From NCBI GenBank assembly GCA_014382015.1, contig JACNKN010000029.1, forward strand, positions 1-51,940: a stretch of 51,940 bases of DNA, given 5' to 3'. The notes below the pieces were generated by a model that had not been told where the DNA came from, did not search any database, and saw nothing but the letters and a program-made list of their open reading frames with translations. Below, in pieces: positions 39,115 to 47,459 of the stretch (position 1 is the first letter of the stretch; every line of letters begins with the position of its first letter). The translations under genes and the position numbers were made by a program. The DNA comes from Fidelibacterota bacterium (GTDB lineage Bacteria > Fidelibacterota > Marinisomatia > Marinisomatales > TCS55).

Positions 39115-39810
39115 ATGTTATTCGGACATCGCGGCCTATTAAACGAAGCACCGGAAAACACACAGTCAGCTTATGAAGCAGCCGTTAGTGCGGGCCTTCC
39201 CGCCATTGAACTTGATGTTGTTCAGACAAAGGACGGTGAAATTATATGTTCTCATAATTTTGATTTAGAGCGAGAAACAGATGGGCTTGGATATATCTTC
39301 AACAAGACGTGGCCAGAACTCAAAAATGTAAACGCAGGTGTTCACCACGGAGAACAGAGAGAACCCATTCCAAGATTAATTGACATCTTAAGGTGGCTAC
39401 CGACAGATTATATAGTAAATATTGAGATTAAAACGCACAAACTTTTTGATATATCAACACCTATAAAGGTTGCAAAAATAATTCAGCAGAAAAATCGTTA
39501 TAAAACAACGATTGTTTCCAGTTTTAATCCAGTTTCACTGCGGATAGTAAAAAACATAGCGCCCAAAATTGTTACAGGTTTTTTATTGGAAAACGTACAC
39601 TTACTTTCATTCATGTCTTTTTCTAAGGCCAACTTTTTACACCCCAGAGCCGATGTTTTTAATAATCAGATAATGGATTATTGTGATCGACACAACCTGG
39701 GGACAAAAATATGGACCGTAAATACAGGACCCGGAATGGCGTTTTTAATCAGGAGGGGCGCAGGTGGAATCATAACAGACCACCCGGAAGTAAAACCTAT
39801 CGAGATTTAA
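39115..39810 (+). CDS. Glycerophosphodiester phosphodiesterase
   Basis: Hydrolyses glycerophosphodiesters to glycerol 3-phosphate and an alcohol. The GDPD TIM-barrel motifs are complete: FGHRGLLNEAPENTQSAY (catalytic His and Glu), IELDVVQTKDGEIICSHN, VNIEIK, and TDHPE at the end. From the ATG at 39115 it has 231 residues, but the frame stays open upstream and encodes a membrane helix (from 39013, beginning IIFLIFTLIVW). A perfect AAGGAGG at 39001-39007 lies before that segment. The natural start may therefore be upstream, with a rare ATT start at 39013, or one base may be missing after the out-of-frame ATG at 39008. The tail overlaps the convergent plug-like lipoprotein gene by 14 bp. Confidence 0.92.
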   Translation: MLFGHRGLLNEAPENTQSAYEAAVSAGLPAIELDVVQTKDGEIICSHNFDLERETDGLGYIFNKTWPELKNVNAGVHHGEQREPIPRLIDILRWLPTDYIVNIEIKTHKLFDISTPIKVAKIIQQKNRYKTTIVSSFNPVSLRIVKNIAPKIVTGFLLENVHLLSFMSFSKANFLHPRADVFNNQIMDYCDRHNLGTKIWTVNTGPGMAFLIRRGAGGIITDHPEVKPIEI

Positions 39811-40177
39811 TTTCGATAACACCACCCATATTATTGGTCCCATACAATGTGGTTGCTTCTGTCGAAGATAAAAACCGCATTTCTTTTACAGCATGGATAG
39901 AAATGTTGTCTAAGTGCTCAAGGCCGCCCATTAATATGCCGTTCATATAAACAGATGGATCGATTCCCTTTCCACGAAGCCAAATAGGACGAGCAATTTC
40001 AACAGCATCTCTTGCCGTTCGTGCAGTTGCGAGCCCCTCAATTTCTTCTTGAGAAATAAAATTGCGTTGTTTAGCCGGCTTCCGCTCAACACCGTTAGAA
40101 GCACAGTTGCTGGCCAAAACAAACACACTTAAAACAAAGAAGACCCTTAAACACGGTTGTATTTTTATACGTTTCAT
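39797..40177 (-). CDS. Stand-alone TonB-plug-like lipoprotein
   Basis: A 126-residue protein with a signal peptide and a lipoprotein-like Cys (VLASNCAS). The C-terminal part (DPSVYMNGILMGGLEHLDNI, then AVKEMRFLSSTEATTLYGTN and GVIEIKSR) resembles the plug domain of TonB-dependent receptors, especially its DVxVxxGxxxxxxxLxxIxxxxxExIxVLxxxxAxxxYG pattern. No barrel domain follows, so it is a free plug. Last gene of the minus-strand run; 120 bp separate it from the DUF2490 gene, so it may be expressed separately. Function unknown. Confidence 0.7.
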   Translation of the reverse strand: MKRIKIQPCLRVFFVLSVFVLASNCASNGVERKPAKQRNFISQEEIEGLATARTARDAVEIARPIWLRGKGIDPSVYMNGILMGGLEHLDNISIHAVKEMRFLSSTEATTLYGTNNMGGVIEIKSR

Positions 40178-40297
40178 ATAGGAAGGTAAGAATCTTTTGG
40201 AAAAACGTAAATGGGTTTAATATAAAAGAATAACGGGGATCTGTATAGAAAAAAATGATATAAAAAGAAAAATGTATCCCAGAATATCGAACCCGCC

Positions 40298-40930
40298 TTA
40301 AAAGCTAAACTTAAAACCGAGGATATAAATGGATTTCCACTTCCCATCTTTTAAACCGGCTTGCTGCATGAGATAAACTGTTGGGCTAAATGTTGGAATT
40401 GATTTTATCGAGAACCCCACATAGGCACGATTGCGGTTTAATTCTTTTTTCTCGAAGTCATAGAAAACTTCATCCGCTATATATGGAATTAGTTTCAACG
40501 GCGTGATTCCCTTCCCGAACCCTATGGAAACCATGTCCCGGTTTCGGAAAGCCGGATCTTTGTCTTGTTTCAATCGATATTCTATTCGACTTCTGGCAGA
40601 AACATTTAAAGCACCAATTTTTATTTTTGTAGAAATCGTTCCATGTGGCCGGTGTTCAGAAACCCAGATACCATCTTTATTTTCGAAGACCTCCCTGAAA
40701 TTGATATTGAGCGCCCACTTCGGGCTTAATTTGTATTTCAGCCCAAGATCGCTGTGAACATAATAGAGTCCCGATAGTGACCGAAAATCTTGTTCCAGAG
40801 CCAAAGCCCATTTATCTGATAATGTTCGGTTGAATTTTTCTGCGTGCCAAAGATGAATTTCCCCCGAAGAACCAGCAAACAATAAAGCACTTAGCGAAAA
40901 AACAAAAAGAACTACGAATTTATGTTTCAT
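40298..40930 (-). CDS. DUF2490-type outer-membrane beta-barrel protein
   Basis: A 210-residue protein with a signal peptide (MKHKFVVLFVFSLSALLFAG). Regular amphipathic strands follow: EIHLWHAEKFNRTLSDKWAL, LALEQDFRS, HSDLGLKYKLSPKWALN, RSRIEYRLKQ, and a C-terminal FKFSF ending typical of BamA-recognised barrels. The layout matches DUF2490. An AAAGGAAT ribosome binding site precedes the ATG. It is 36 bp downstream of the SdiA-regulated-type lipoprotein gene. Function unknown; a small outer-membrane channel or structural barrel. Confidence 0.75.
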   Translation of the reverse strand: MKHKFVVLFVFSLSALLFAGSSGEIHLWHAEKFNRTLSDKWALALEQDFRSLSGLYYVHSDLGLKYKLSPKWALNINFREVFENKDGIWVSEHRPHGTISTKIKIGALNVSARSRIEYRLKQDKDPAFRNRDMVSIGFGKGITPLKLIPYIADEVFYDFEKKELNRNRAYVGFSIKSIPTFSPTVYLMQQAGLKDGKWKSIYILGFKFSF

Positions 40931-40966
40931 GGCTTTATTCCTTTTAGCAGAAAAAATGAATGGAAA

Positions 40967-41953
40967 TCATGGCAAAGCAAGCCGATAAAGCCTTTTATCA
41001 TCATCACTTACAATAAAAAGAATATTTTCATTAGGTAAAACGGTAAGGCCCTCAGCCTTATTTATTCGAAAGGGGTATTCTTCTATCACACCGGTCCCAA
41101 TTTTATATTTAACCAATATTTTGTCCTGATCGCTGATTATCCAAAGAATGTCCAGTGCGGCATCGTAATCCATCCCGGAGAAATCATCAGCAAAATTAAT
41201 TCTCTTATATAAAAGAACGTCAAATTGATCATCTAATTCCAAAAGAACACCAGGGTCTTTTTCTTTTAACAATAAAATATGCCCATTGTTCGGGTTAATT
41301 GTGATTCCCTCAAGGCCCCCACCCTCACTAACGCCGGACAACTCAACGCTTTTAAGAATATTCCCATCGCCATTAACTTGGATAATTTTTCCCAAAGACT
41401 CCTCCGCCACCCAGACCACACTCTCTTCACCGGTGCCCGCGACACCCTCCAGGTCTGAGCCGGAATAATTAATACTTTTTATAAGCTGACCATTAAAACC
41501 GATATTATAAATATTCCCCCCAGGCTTGTCGCTCACAGTCCATAAAGATTGTTTATCATAAGATAAAGAAAGCCCAGAAGGAGACTTAATAGAAAGAGGA
41601 TATTCAGCAATAATGGCCAAGGTTAAAAATAAATCTTGGGAGGTTGTATCAGAGAGCCCTCCATCATCGGTAACAATTAGGGAGATAGACTGTCTCCCGG
41701 TTTTGTTAAAAATATGCTGAATTTCCACGCCAGATTTTGAAGTTTGATCTTCGAAAATCCATAGATATTTAGCGACATATCCCCCAGAATCCAACGAAGA
41801 AGACCCATCAAATGACACAGAGACGCCAATCTCCGGGAATTCGGTGGATATATTAAAGATTGCCGTGGGAGGAGTGTTTATGGGGTCTGGTTTGGGCTCC
41901 GGGTCGCAAGCCATTAATGCCAGAAAAAAGAAGAAAAAGAATAAAGAGCGCAT
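40967..41953 (-). CDS. Lipoprotein with PKD domain and SdiA-regulated-type beta-propeller
   Basis: The start is taken as the ATG at 41951-41953, because it gives a lipoprotein signal (MRSLFFFFFFLALMAC, Cys16); an in-frame start 147 bases upstream overlaps the neighbouring gene and lacks a signal. The 328-residue protein has a PKD/Ig-like domain (about 24-105: VSFDGSSSLDSGGYVAKYLW, FNKTGRQSISLIVTDDGG). A six-bladed propeller of the SdiA-regulated/phytase-like type follows (PSGLSLSYDKQSLWTVSDK, DLEGVAG, GLEGITINPNNGHILLLKE, GLTVLPNENILFIVSDDD). It is 13 bp after the NHL lipoprotein gene. Some relatives are phosphoesterases; catalytic activity is not shown here. Confidence 0.75.
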   Translation of the reverse strand: MRSLFFFFFFLALMACDPEPKPDPINTPPTAIFNISTEFPEIGVSVSFDGSSSLDSGGYVAKYLWIFEDQTSKSGVEIQHIFNKTGRQSISLIVTDDGGLSDTTSQDLFLTLAIIAEYPLSIKSPSGLSLSYDKQSLWTVSDKPGGNIYNIGFNGQLIKSINYSGSDLEGVAGTGEESVVWVAEESLGKIIQVNGDGNILKSVELSGVSEGGGLEGITINPNNGHILLLKEKDPGVLLELDDQFDVLLYKRINFADDFSGMDYDAALDILWIISDQDKILVKYKIGTGVIEEYPFRINKAEGLTVLPNENILFIVSDDDKRLYRLALP

Positions 41954-41966
41954 AACGATAAAACGT

Positions 41967-43199
41967 CTAGTCAAGAGCCTTAAGAATTTCGGCCAAATCA
42001 TATAATAATATTCTGGAATTCCACTGATCCACAACGGCCAGTTGTTTTGAACCATCGTTAAGGGAGATTGCAGAAATGCCGTCAGGAGAAGCCAACTCAT
42101 TTTTATGCCAATCGTTTTTTAAGTGAGACATTGCCCCACCGGCGATAATGGTTTGTTCGTTATAGTTAATACCATCTATTATACAATCGGATTCGTCATC
42201 ACAATAATAATATGCACGATTACCCAAGAAGCCCAAATGATCTCCGGAGTTAATGTCAAAAAAAGCAACTTTTCCACCTTTTTCATCCACCGCAAACAAG
42301 TAATTTTCAAAAGTAGAAATTCCTTCTACGGAATTATTAAAAACACCATCAATAATTGAATCGTTATCCATTGTTATGCCAAATAATTTATTGTAAAATT
42401 TACCCGAGCTTAAATCAAACGCGGCCACATATCTAAATTTATTTTTATTTCCAAACTGGTTTTTATGGGGTTTTTCTTCTGCAATATAAAGTGTTTTTTG
42501 ATCTGGACTGATCGCCATCCCCTCGCTTTTTCTCATGATTTTTGTTACTTCTTGTGTAGATGCGAACTCTCGATCATATACATAAGACACAACTCCTGCG
42601 GGTTTTGTTTGTTTAAACTTTCGAAAGCCGAAATTTCTCATACCGCTTTTCTTGAAATTTTTTTTAGCCATATCAACAACATAAATGTCACCATTTTTAG
42701 CAACAACCAATCCCTGTGGCTTTATGAGGCACCCATCGTTTTCAGGGCGGTAATAATCTTCAGCAACAACATCACAAGGCCTACCGATCAATTGATCAAA
42801 CATTAAGTTAGGCGTTAATCGAACCACAAGGCCGACACCCTCAAGTGTGATATAAATAAAACCATCACGATCTTTGGCAACACCGGTGGGAATTATATTT
42901 TTATTAGACAGCCCCAAATCTTTTGCAACAATGCTTTTGAGCAATTCCCCGTTGGACGAAAAATGTTGAATACGATTATTATCCACGTCGGTGATAACCA
43001 TTGAACCATCAAATAATATTTCTACATCATCCGGTTGCGCCAATTGATCCGAGCCATCTCCATATCCATTTTGCGCGCTTGGAATAACCCCAACGGGTCG
43101 TATAACACTTGTTAAATCCACCGGCGATTGGGTTTCATTGCAAGAAACAAAAACAAAAAAACCGCCAATAAAATATCGGAAAAAAGAATTTCTCATCAT
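41967..43199 (-). CDS. NHL-repeat beta-propeller lipoprotein
   Basis: The ATG at 43197-43199 (or the next codon) gives a lipoprotein signal ending FVFVSC; the frame extends 210 bases further upstream into the neighbouring gene without a signal. The 410-residue product has repeated NHL-like units (QPDDVEILFDGSMVITDVDN, IIPTGVAKDRDGFIYITLEG, KPQGLVVAKNGDIYVVDMAK, EGMAISPDQKTLYIAEE, SPDGISAISLNDGSKQLAVV), consistent with a six-bladed propeller. Four conserved-looking Cys (GRPCDVV, DGCLI, YYCDDESDC) may form disulfides. A terminator-like hairpin lies upstream, just after the preceding gene. Ligand or activity unknown. Confidence 0.75.
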   Translation of the reverse strand: MMRNSFFRYFIGGFFVFVSCNETQSPVDLTSVIRPVGVIPSAQNGYGDGSDQLAQPDDVEILFDGSMVITDVDNNRIQHFSSNGELLKSIVAKDLGLSNKNIIPTGVAKDRDGFIYITLEGVGLVVRLTPNLMFDQLIGRPCDVVAEDYYRPENDGCLIKPQGLVVAKNGDIYVVDMAKKNFKKSGMRNFGFRKFKQTKPAGVVSYVYDREFASTQEVTKIMRKSEGMAISPDQKTLYIAEEKPHKNQFGNKNKFRYVAAFDLSSGKFYNKLFGITMDNDSIIDGVFNNSVEGISTFENYLFAVDEKGGKVAFFDINSGDHLGFLGNRAYYYCDDESDCIIDGINYNEQTIIAGGAMSHLKNDWHKNELASPDGISAISLNDGSKQLAVVDQWNSRILLYDLAEILKALD

Positions 43200-43218
43200 T
43201 ATTGTTTTATATAAAGAA

Positions 43219-43251
43219 AATTCAGGGCCGGTAAAACACCAGCCCTGAATT
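43219..43251 (-). terminator. Rho-independent terminator between two lipoprotein genes
   Basis: A perfect 10-bp stem (43219-43228 with 43242-43251, AATTCAGGGC type) with an inner 3-bp GGT/ACC extension. Read leftwards it is followed by TTTTCTTTATAT. It lies 18 bp after the stop of the FN3/choice-of-anchor gene and 20 bp before the start of the NHL gene, so it should separate or attenuate the two transcripts. Confidence 0.7.
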
Positions 43252-43269
43252 CTGTTTAAAGGAATACTG

Positions 43270-44811
43270 TTATTTATCTCGTGCCCAGAGCGCAGTAAAC
43301 ATTGTAATGCTTCCTTGGCGTTCGTTGGCCGAAAAGGCAACACCGTTTGTTTGGTGCATTCCCAGTCCCTCTGAACCAATTTTGCTGTTCTCCATTCCAA
43401 CATCACCATCTTCTGCGTCTAGATCACCAGCGGGGGCGATTGAATCGAAAACTGGATTAGCAGGATCCGTTACATCATAAACAATAACGCCATGAGATTC
43501 TTGAAGGGCAAAAACCGCATATAGTTTATCGGATTTTGTGACCAAAGAACACTCTTCCGGTTCCGTCCGTTTTTTTGATTTTCTATCATCAATATTATAC
43601 GGGGGCGCTGGTATGTCTGCTTCAATGATATATGGCTCACCAAGCAATGTTCCGTCTGGCAAAGTCATCATTTGGAATGTGCCATTCCGCTCGTTGGAGA
43701 TTAATGCAAGCGTTCCATCGGGAGAAATAAACAACCCGTCCGGTTCTGCTTTTTCATCCGCACTGGATTTTGGTAAATCAACAACTGTAATATCGCTTGC
43801 ATCCAAGGGGACATCAGCAACATTAAAAATCATGATTTGGCTTGTTTCTTGAACGGAAACAATGACCGTACCATCAGCAGATGTTTCAGCATGCTCCGGT
43901 TCAGATTCCTCATCCCAATTCACAAGATAGTCTTGTATCAGCGTCGCATTTTCAATTCCACTTGTCAAATCAATGATAGACACGCTGCCACCATGACGAT
44001 CTGCAGGTTTACAAGGACGATCTTCAAGATCGTCTTCACAGGCGACAATTAAGTGTGTTCCATTTTTAGTAAAAGCAGTTCCGTCGGGATTGTATCCAAC
44101 CTCAACTTCTTTTACAATGGTGCCATCTGAAAGCTTAACAAACAGAATTTTGCCCTTAGCACAATCTACTTCTGCGACACAAACAGCCACATAATTTTCA
44201 CCATCGCCCATTACAGGGGAGACATCAAGGGACGTCATCTCCGCCGTGGCAGAACCGGGATCCAGGTCATAGGTTGCGCCAAAAGAAAAAGACGTTGTTG
44301 TGTAGTCTATGATTGTCAATCTGTTGATAGCAGATGATACAAAAACAGCCTGCGTTTCGCTGCCGGGAATCATACGAACAATTTCAGCGTTTCCATCAGA
44401 TCCAGCATCCAAAGTCATGACAGTTTGGATGTTGAAATTTCCGTAGTATTTTTCGCCCGTTTTAACAGTTACCGTAGCGGAAAACTCAGACTGATCCGAA
44501 CTATCATAACCATATACGCGATAATAGTATGTTGTTGATTGTTTAAGACCTTTATCTGTATAGGTTGTAATGTCCGGACCGACAGATCCAACATTAGCAA
44601 ATCCGCTTGCTTCTTCTGTGCTGCGATCTATTTTAAAACCGTCTTCTGCCGTGGAATTATCAAACCAGGAAAGGGTCACTGTGGAATCCGTATTTGAAAC
44701 CACCGCCAACCCTGAAGGCGTACTAAGTGAAGTGTCCGGGCCCGAATCTTCGCATGATACGTATAAAAGCGCACCAGAAAGAACCAACAGGCCACTGAAT
44801 AGTTTTTTCAT
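43270..44811 (-). CDS. Lipoprotein with fibronectin type III domain and choice-of-anchor I propeller
   Basis: A 513-residue lipoprotein (lipobox LLYVSC). Residues 30-118 form a fibronectin type III domain (PSGLAVVSNTDSTVTLSWFD, TTYYYRVYGYDSSDQS). The remainder is a beta-propeller of the choice-of-anchor I type: SSAINRLTIIDYT, GYNPDGTAFTKNGTHLIVAC, HAETSADGTVIVSVQE, PDGLFISPDGTLALISNERN, the diagnostic FALQESHGVIVYDVTDPANP, then GSEGLGMHQTNGVAFSANER. Such proteins are sometimes annotated near alkaline phosphatases. AAAGGAG lies before the ATG, and an inverted repeat lies further upstream. A terminator follows, so it may form its own unit or end the porin operon. Confidence 0.8.
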   Translation of the reverse strand: MKKLFSGLLVLSGALLYVSCEDSGPDTSLSTPSGLAVVSNTDSTVTLSWFDNSTAEDGFKIDRSTEEASGFANVGSVGPDITTYTDKGLKQSTTYYYRVYGYDSSDQSEFSATVTVKTGEKYYGNFNIQTVMTLDAGSDGNAEIVRMIPGSETQAVFVSSAINRLTIIDYTTTSFSFGATYDLDPGSATAEMTSLDVSPVMGDGENYVAVCVAEVDCAKGKILFVKLSDGTIVKEVEVGYNPDGTAFTKNGTHLIVACEDDLEDRPCKPADRHGGSVSIIDLTSGIENATLIQDYLVNWDEESEPEHAETSADGTVIVSVQETSQIMIFNVADVPLDASDITVVDLPKSSADEKAEPDGLFISPDGTLALISNERNGTFQMMTLPDGTLLGEPYIIEADIPAPPYNIDDRKSKKRTEPEECSLVTKSDKLYAVFALQESHGVIVYDVTDPANPVFDSIAPAGDLDAEDGDVGMENSKIGSEGLGMHQTNGVAFSANERQGSITMFTALWARDK

Positions 44812-44826
44812 AGCTATTCTCCTTTT

Positions 44827-44873
44827 ATTGACTTTTTATTTAATAAAGGTTCAAACAAAGCATTAAAGTCAAT
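44827..44873. repeat. Inverted repeat upstream of the FN3/choice-of-anchor lipoprotein gene
   Basis: ATTGACTTT (44827-44835) and AAAGTCAAT (44865-44873) form a perfect 9-bp inverted repeat with a 29-base AT-rich spacer, in the 95-bp gap between the porin gene and the lipoprotein gene. It could be an operator or a weak stem; no T-run makes it a clear terminator. Confidence 0.35.
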
Positions 44874-44906
44874 TTAATAATGCCAGTTTTTCAGAACCAA
44901 TTTCAT

Positions 44907-46097
44907 TTAAAACTCGTATTTTATCTGCAAGAGAAGCTGGTTATCTTTCACAAAACTATTATCAATCACCGCTCCTTCATGATTGGTTATTTTTTCCCCA
45001 CCTGTTGTTTCACCCAAGAGATAGTATTCAACCTTCATACTTAAAAAATCATTAAATTTTGCCAAAACCCCCACCGTTGTCATATTTCGACCCCATGTGG
45101 CCGGGTCGCCCAGAGAAGGAGAGAGAAGGTCAAGATTTAATTCTCCCACACGGACAATAGGTTTTATACTTTTTCCCTGCTTTAGATTGATTTGGTAAGC
45201 CCCCTCCACATAATAACCATTTCGAGGGAGAAATCCATCCATGGCCTTGATATATTCGGCCCGGGCGTGAAGACCGCCCCGGTCAAAACCAACTCGGCCC
45301 CCATACCAGTAGTGGGTCATATCATCCTTTTCTACTCCGGGAGTCACTTTTGCAAAATCATTATACCCAGACAAAAAACCAAGAGATGTTTTCCAATCAA
45401 AATCATCCATAAGTTTTCCGGTGTAATACCAACCTTGGGCAGAAAAACCAAAGGCATCCAAACCAAGAGTAGCGCCATATTCAAATGTTTGCCCATCTTT
45501 GCTGTCGTAGTTGTCATAAACCAGCATTTTGAATGACTTATCCTCTGCTACATCATCTGTGCCGAGAGGTCTTTTCATGGCGAAAGAAAGACCCCCGGTT
45601 AATTTAAGTGGACCCAACTTTGCTTTTGTTTCTGAAGTAATATGATATTCTCTACCCTTCCAGAAAGCGGTTCCAATGAGGGGGTAGCCCTCTGTTTTTC
45701 TTTTGGTTGCAATCATGGGTTTGTTTTTCCCAATCTCAAATTGTGTTTTTATAGATGGGACATTTAACCGGGCATAATGCTTATCAATGTTGGCTTTTTG
45801 ATCCCCAAACCGGAACTCAAATTTATAATAAAGGTTTTCACTGTAATCAACCTTGGCTGAGAGAATTGCTTTGTCAATTCTCATGTGAGGACTACGGTTT
45901 TTTACTTTTTTTACTGTTAAATCTTGATTTGAAAATCCCCCGGGACCTTCAACGTCGATAAACTCCATTTCCACTTCTCCACCCAAGGTCACATTCAACC
46001 CACTTTCGGTTTGAACGGTAACCGTTTGAGCTGTGACACCAATAGTGAGAAAAACAATTCCCAATATGCGTTGAAGGTTGTTGATTAAAAATTTCAT
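44907..46097 (-). CDS. Phosphate-selective-type (OprO/OprP family) porin
   Basis: A 396-residue outer-membrane porin. The signal peptide ends near GVTAQ, and barrel strands follow in regular order (GLNVTLGGEVEMEFIDVEG, NLYYKFEFRFGDQKAN, HYARLN, KTQFEIGKNKPMIATKRKTE, YHITSETKAKLGPLKLTGG, YWYGGRVGFDRGGLHARAEY). The C-terminus ends LLLQIKYEF, the standard outer-membrane signature. The IDKA..KVDYSENLYYKFEFR and FEIGKNKP patterns fit the phosphate-selective porin O/P family. AGGAG lies upstream of the ATG. It follows the OPA transporter gene by 21 bp, supporting a role in anionic phosphate-compound entry. Specificity is inferred. Confidence 0.8.
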   Translation of the reverse strand: MKFLINNLQRILGIVFLTIGVTAQTVTVQTESGLNVTLGGEVEMEFIDVEGPGGFSNQDLTVKKVKNRSPHMRIDKAILSAKVDYSENLYYKFEFRFGDQKANIDKHYARLNVPSIKTQFEIGKNKPMIATKRKTEGYPLIGTAFWKGREYHITSETKAKLGPLKLTGGLSFAMKRPLGTDDVAEDKSFKMLVYDNYDSKDGQTFEYGATLGLDAFGFSAQGWYYTGKLMDDFDWKTSLGFLSGYNDFAKVTPGVEKDDMTHYWYGGRVGFDRGGLHARAEYIKAMDGFLPRNGYYVEGAYQINLKQGKSIKPIVRVGELNLDLLSPSLGDPATWGRNMTTVGVLAKFNDFLSMKVEYYLLGETTGGEKITNHEGAVIDNSFVKDNQLLLQIKYEF

Positions 46098-46118
46098 TTG
46101 AACTCCTGTTTTACGATG

Positions 46119-47459
46119 TTATTCTTGTACTTTTTCTTTCCAAAGTGTTAATGGGACCAATGTAGCCACAATGGCCGCCCCAATCCAAAATGTAAAGGCC
46201 GCATCAAAATTATAAGTGGCCACGCCATCTGTAATTGTTTTACTACCATCGATTAATAATCCGCTAATCCAATCCTGGGTTGCGGCGCCAATATAACTAA
46301 AAATACCAATGATTCCTTTAACAGACCCCGCGGCTTTTATGGGCAAGAGATCCACCGCCCAAAGACCGCCAATATAAACGACCAATGTTCCCAAGGCAAA
46401 TTCGAAAAGACTAAAGGCAGCGGTACTCATCCATTGGCTGTTTGAAGGAAGAGCGTATATCCACAACAAGCTTGTAATCAGAATTAATGCCATAATCAAA
46501 GCAGGATGGTTTCGCTTAGAATTAAAAAATTTATCTGAAAACCAGCCAGAGAAAATTGCACCACCCAATCCGAACATCGTCGCCACACCCATAACAGTCC
46601 CAGCTTCAATCATACCAAACCCTTTGGCTTCCTGTAAGTAGAGAGGACCCCAACTATGGATTGCATAGCGAACGATGTAAAGAAATGTGGCCGAGAGACC
46701 AATCTTAATTACAATAGGGCTCTTCATGACATCTAATTGAAAATCTTTGATAGATTTCTTCGCCTTTGGTTTGGCAGAAGCCTCCCCCTTGAATTTGGAG
46801 ACATCGGGCAATCCATAGGTTTCTGGGCGATCTTGGAGCGTAAACAATAAGATAATTGCCACAATAAGACAAATTACGCCAGGGACGATAAAACCAGCTT
46901 GCCAACCCCAAAGAGAAACCACGGTTGCCGTTCCGATAAAGGTTAATCCTTCGCCGATATTATGAGAAGCGGCCCAGATGCCGTAATAAGTACCTCTTTC
47001 ACGAGCGCTGAACCACTGGGTCACACTTACAACAGCCGGGGCAGATCCCATGGATTGAAACCAGCCATTTATTGCCCAGAGTACAGCAAAAACAATAAAA
47101 GCTTCATTAAAGCCAAAAAACAGGTTTGCAATGGCGGATACGCCTAACCCCGTGGACATAAATTTAGCAATATTCGCCCGGTCTGCGAGAAATCCATTTG
47201 TCAACTTTCCAAAGGCATAAGTGTAAAACAAAAGTGATCCAATAATTCCTAATTCAGTTGCATCCAAAATCCCCGCATCCATCATGGGTTTTTTTGCCAC
47301 AGAAATGGTCAGGCGGCCGATATAGAAAATCCCATATCCAAAGACTACGGACCATAAAACACTATTTCGTTTATAGTTAAAGAGTTTCTTTATTTGAGAC
47401 TCGTCAGAGAGAAGCGGTTTATCTTCTCCCGTTTTCCACCACGTAAAGAGGTTTTTCAT
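46119..47459 (-). CDS. OPA-family organophosphate:phosphate antiporter (MFS)
   Basis: A 446-residue, 12-helix major facilitator protein of the organophosphate:phosphate antiporter type, like GlpT, UhpT and PgtP. Visible blocks are YGIFYIGRLTISVAKKPMMD, SLLFYTYAFGKLTNGFLADR, WAINGWFQSMGSAPAVVSVT, WFSARERGTYYGIWAASHN and LQDRPETYGLPD; the last matches the QSCGLP-type loop of GlpT. It would import sugar or glycerol phosphates in exchange for phosphate. The gene overlaps the CYTH-like lipoprotein stop by 4 bp. A glycerophosphodiesterase about 7 kb away could supply glycerol 3-phosphate. The exact substrate is not readable from the sequence. Confidence 0.88.
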   Translation of the reverse strand: MKNLFTWWKTGEDKPLLSDESQIKKLFNYKRNSVLWSVVFGYGIFYIGRLTISVAKKPMMDAGILDATELGIIGSLLFYTYAFGKLTNGFLADRANIAKFMSTGLGVSAIANLFFGFNEAFIVFAVLWAINGWFQSMGSAPAVVSVTQWFSARERGTYYGIWAASHNIGEGLTFIGTATVVSLWGWQAGFIVPGVICLIVAIILLFTLQDRPETYGLPDVSKFKGEASAKPKAKKSIKDFQLDVMKSPIVIKIGLSATFLYIVRYAIHSWGPLYLQEAKGFGMIEAGTVMGVATMFGLGGAIFSGWFSDKFFNSKRNHPALIMALILITSLLWIYALPSNSQWMSTAAFSLFEFALGTLVVYIGGLWAVDLLPIKAAGSVKGIIGIFSYIGAATQDWISGLLIDGSKTITDGVATYNFDAAFTFWIGAAIVATLVPLTLWKEKVQE

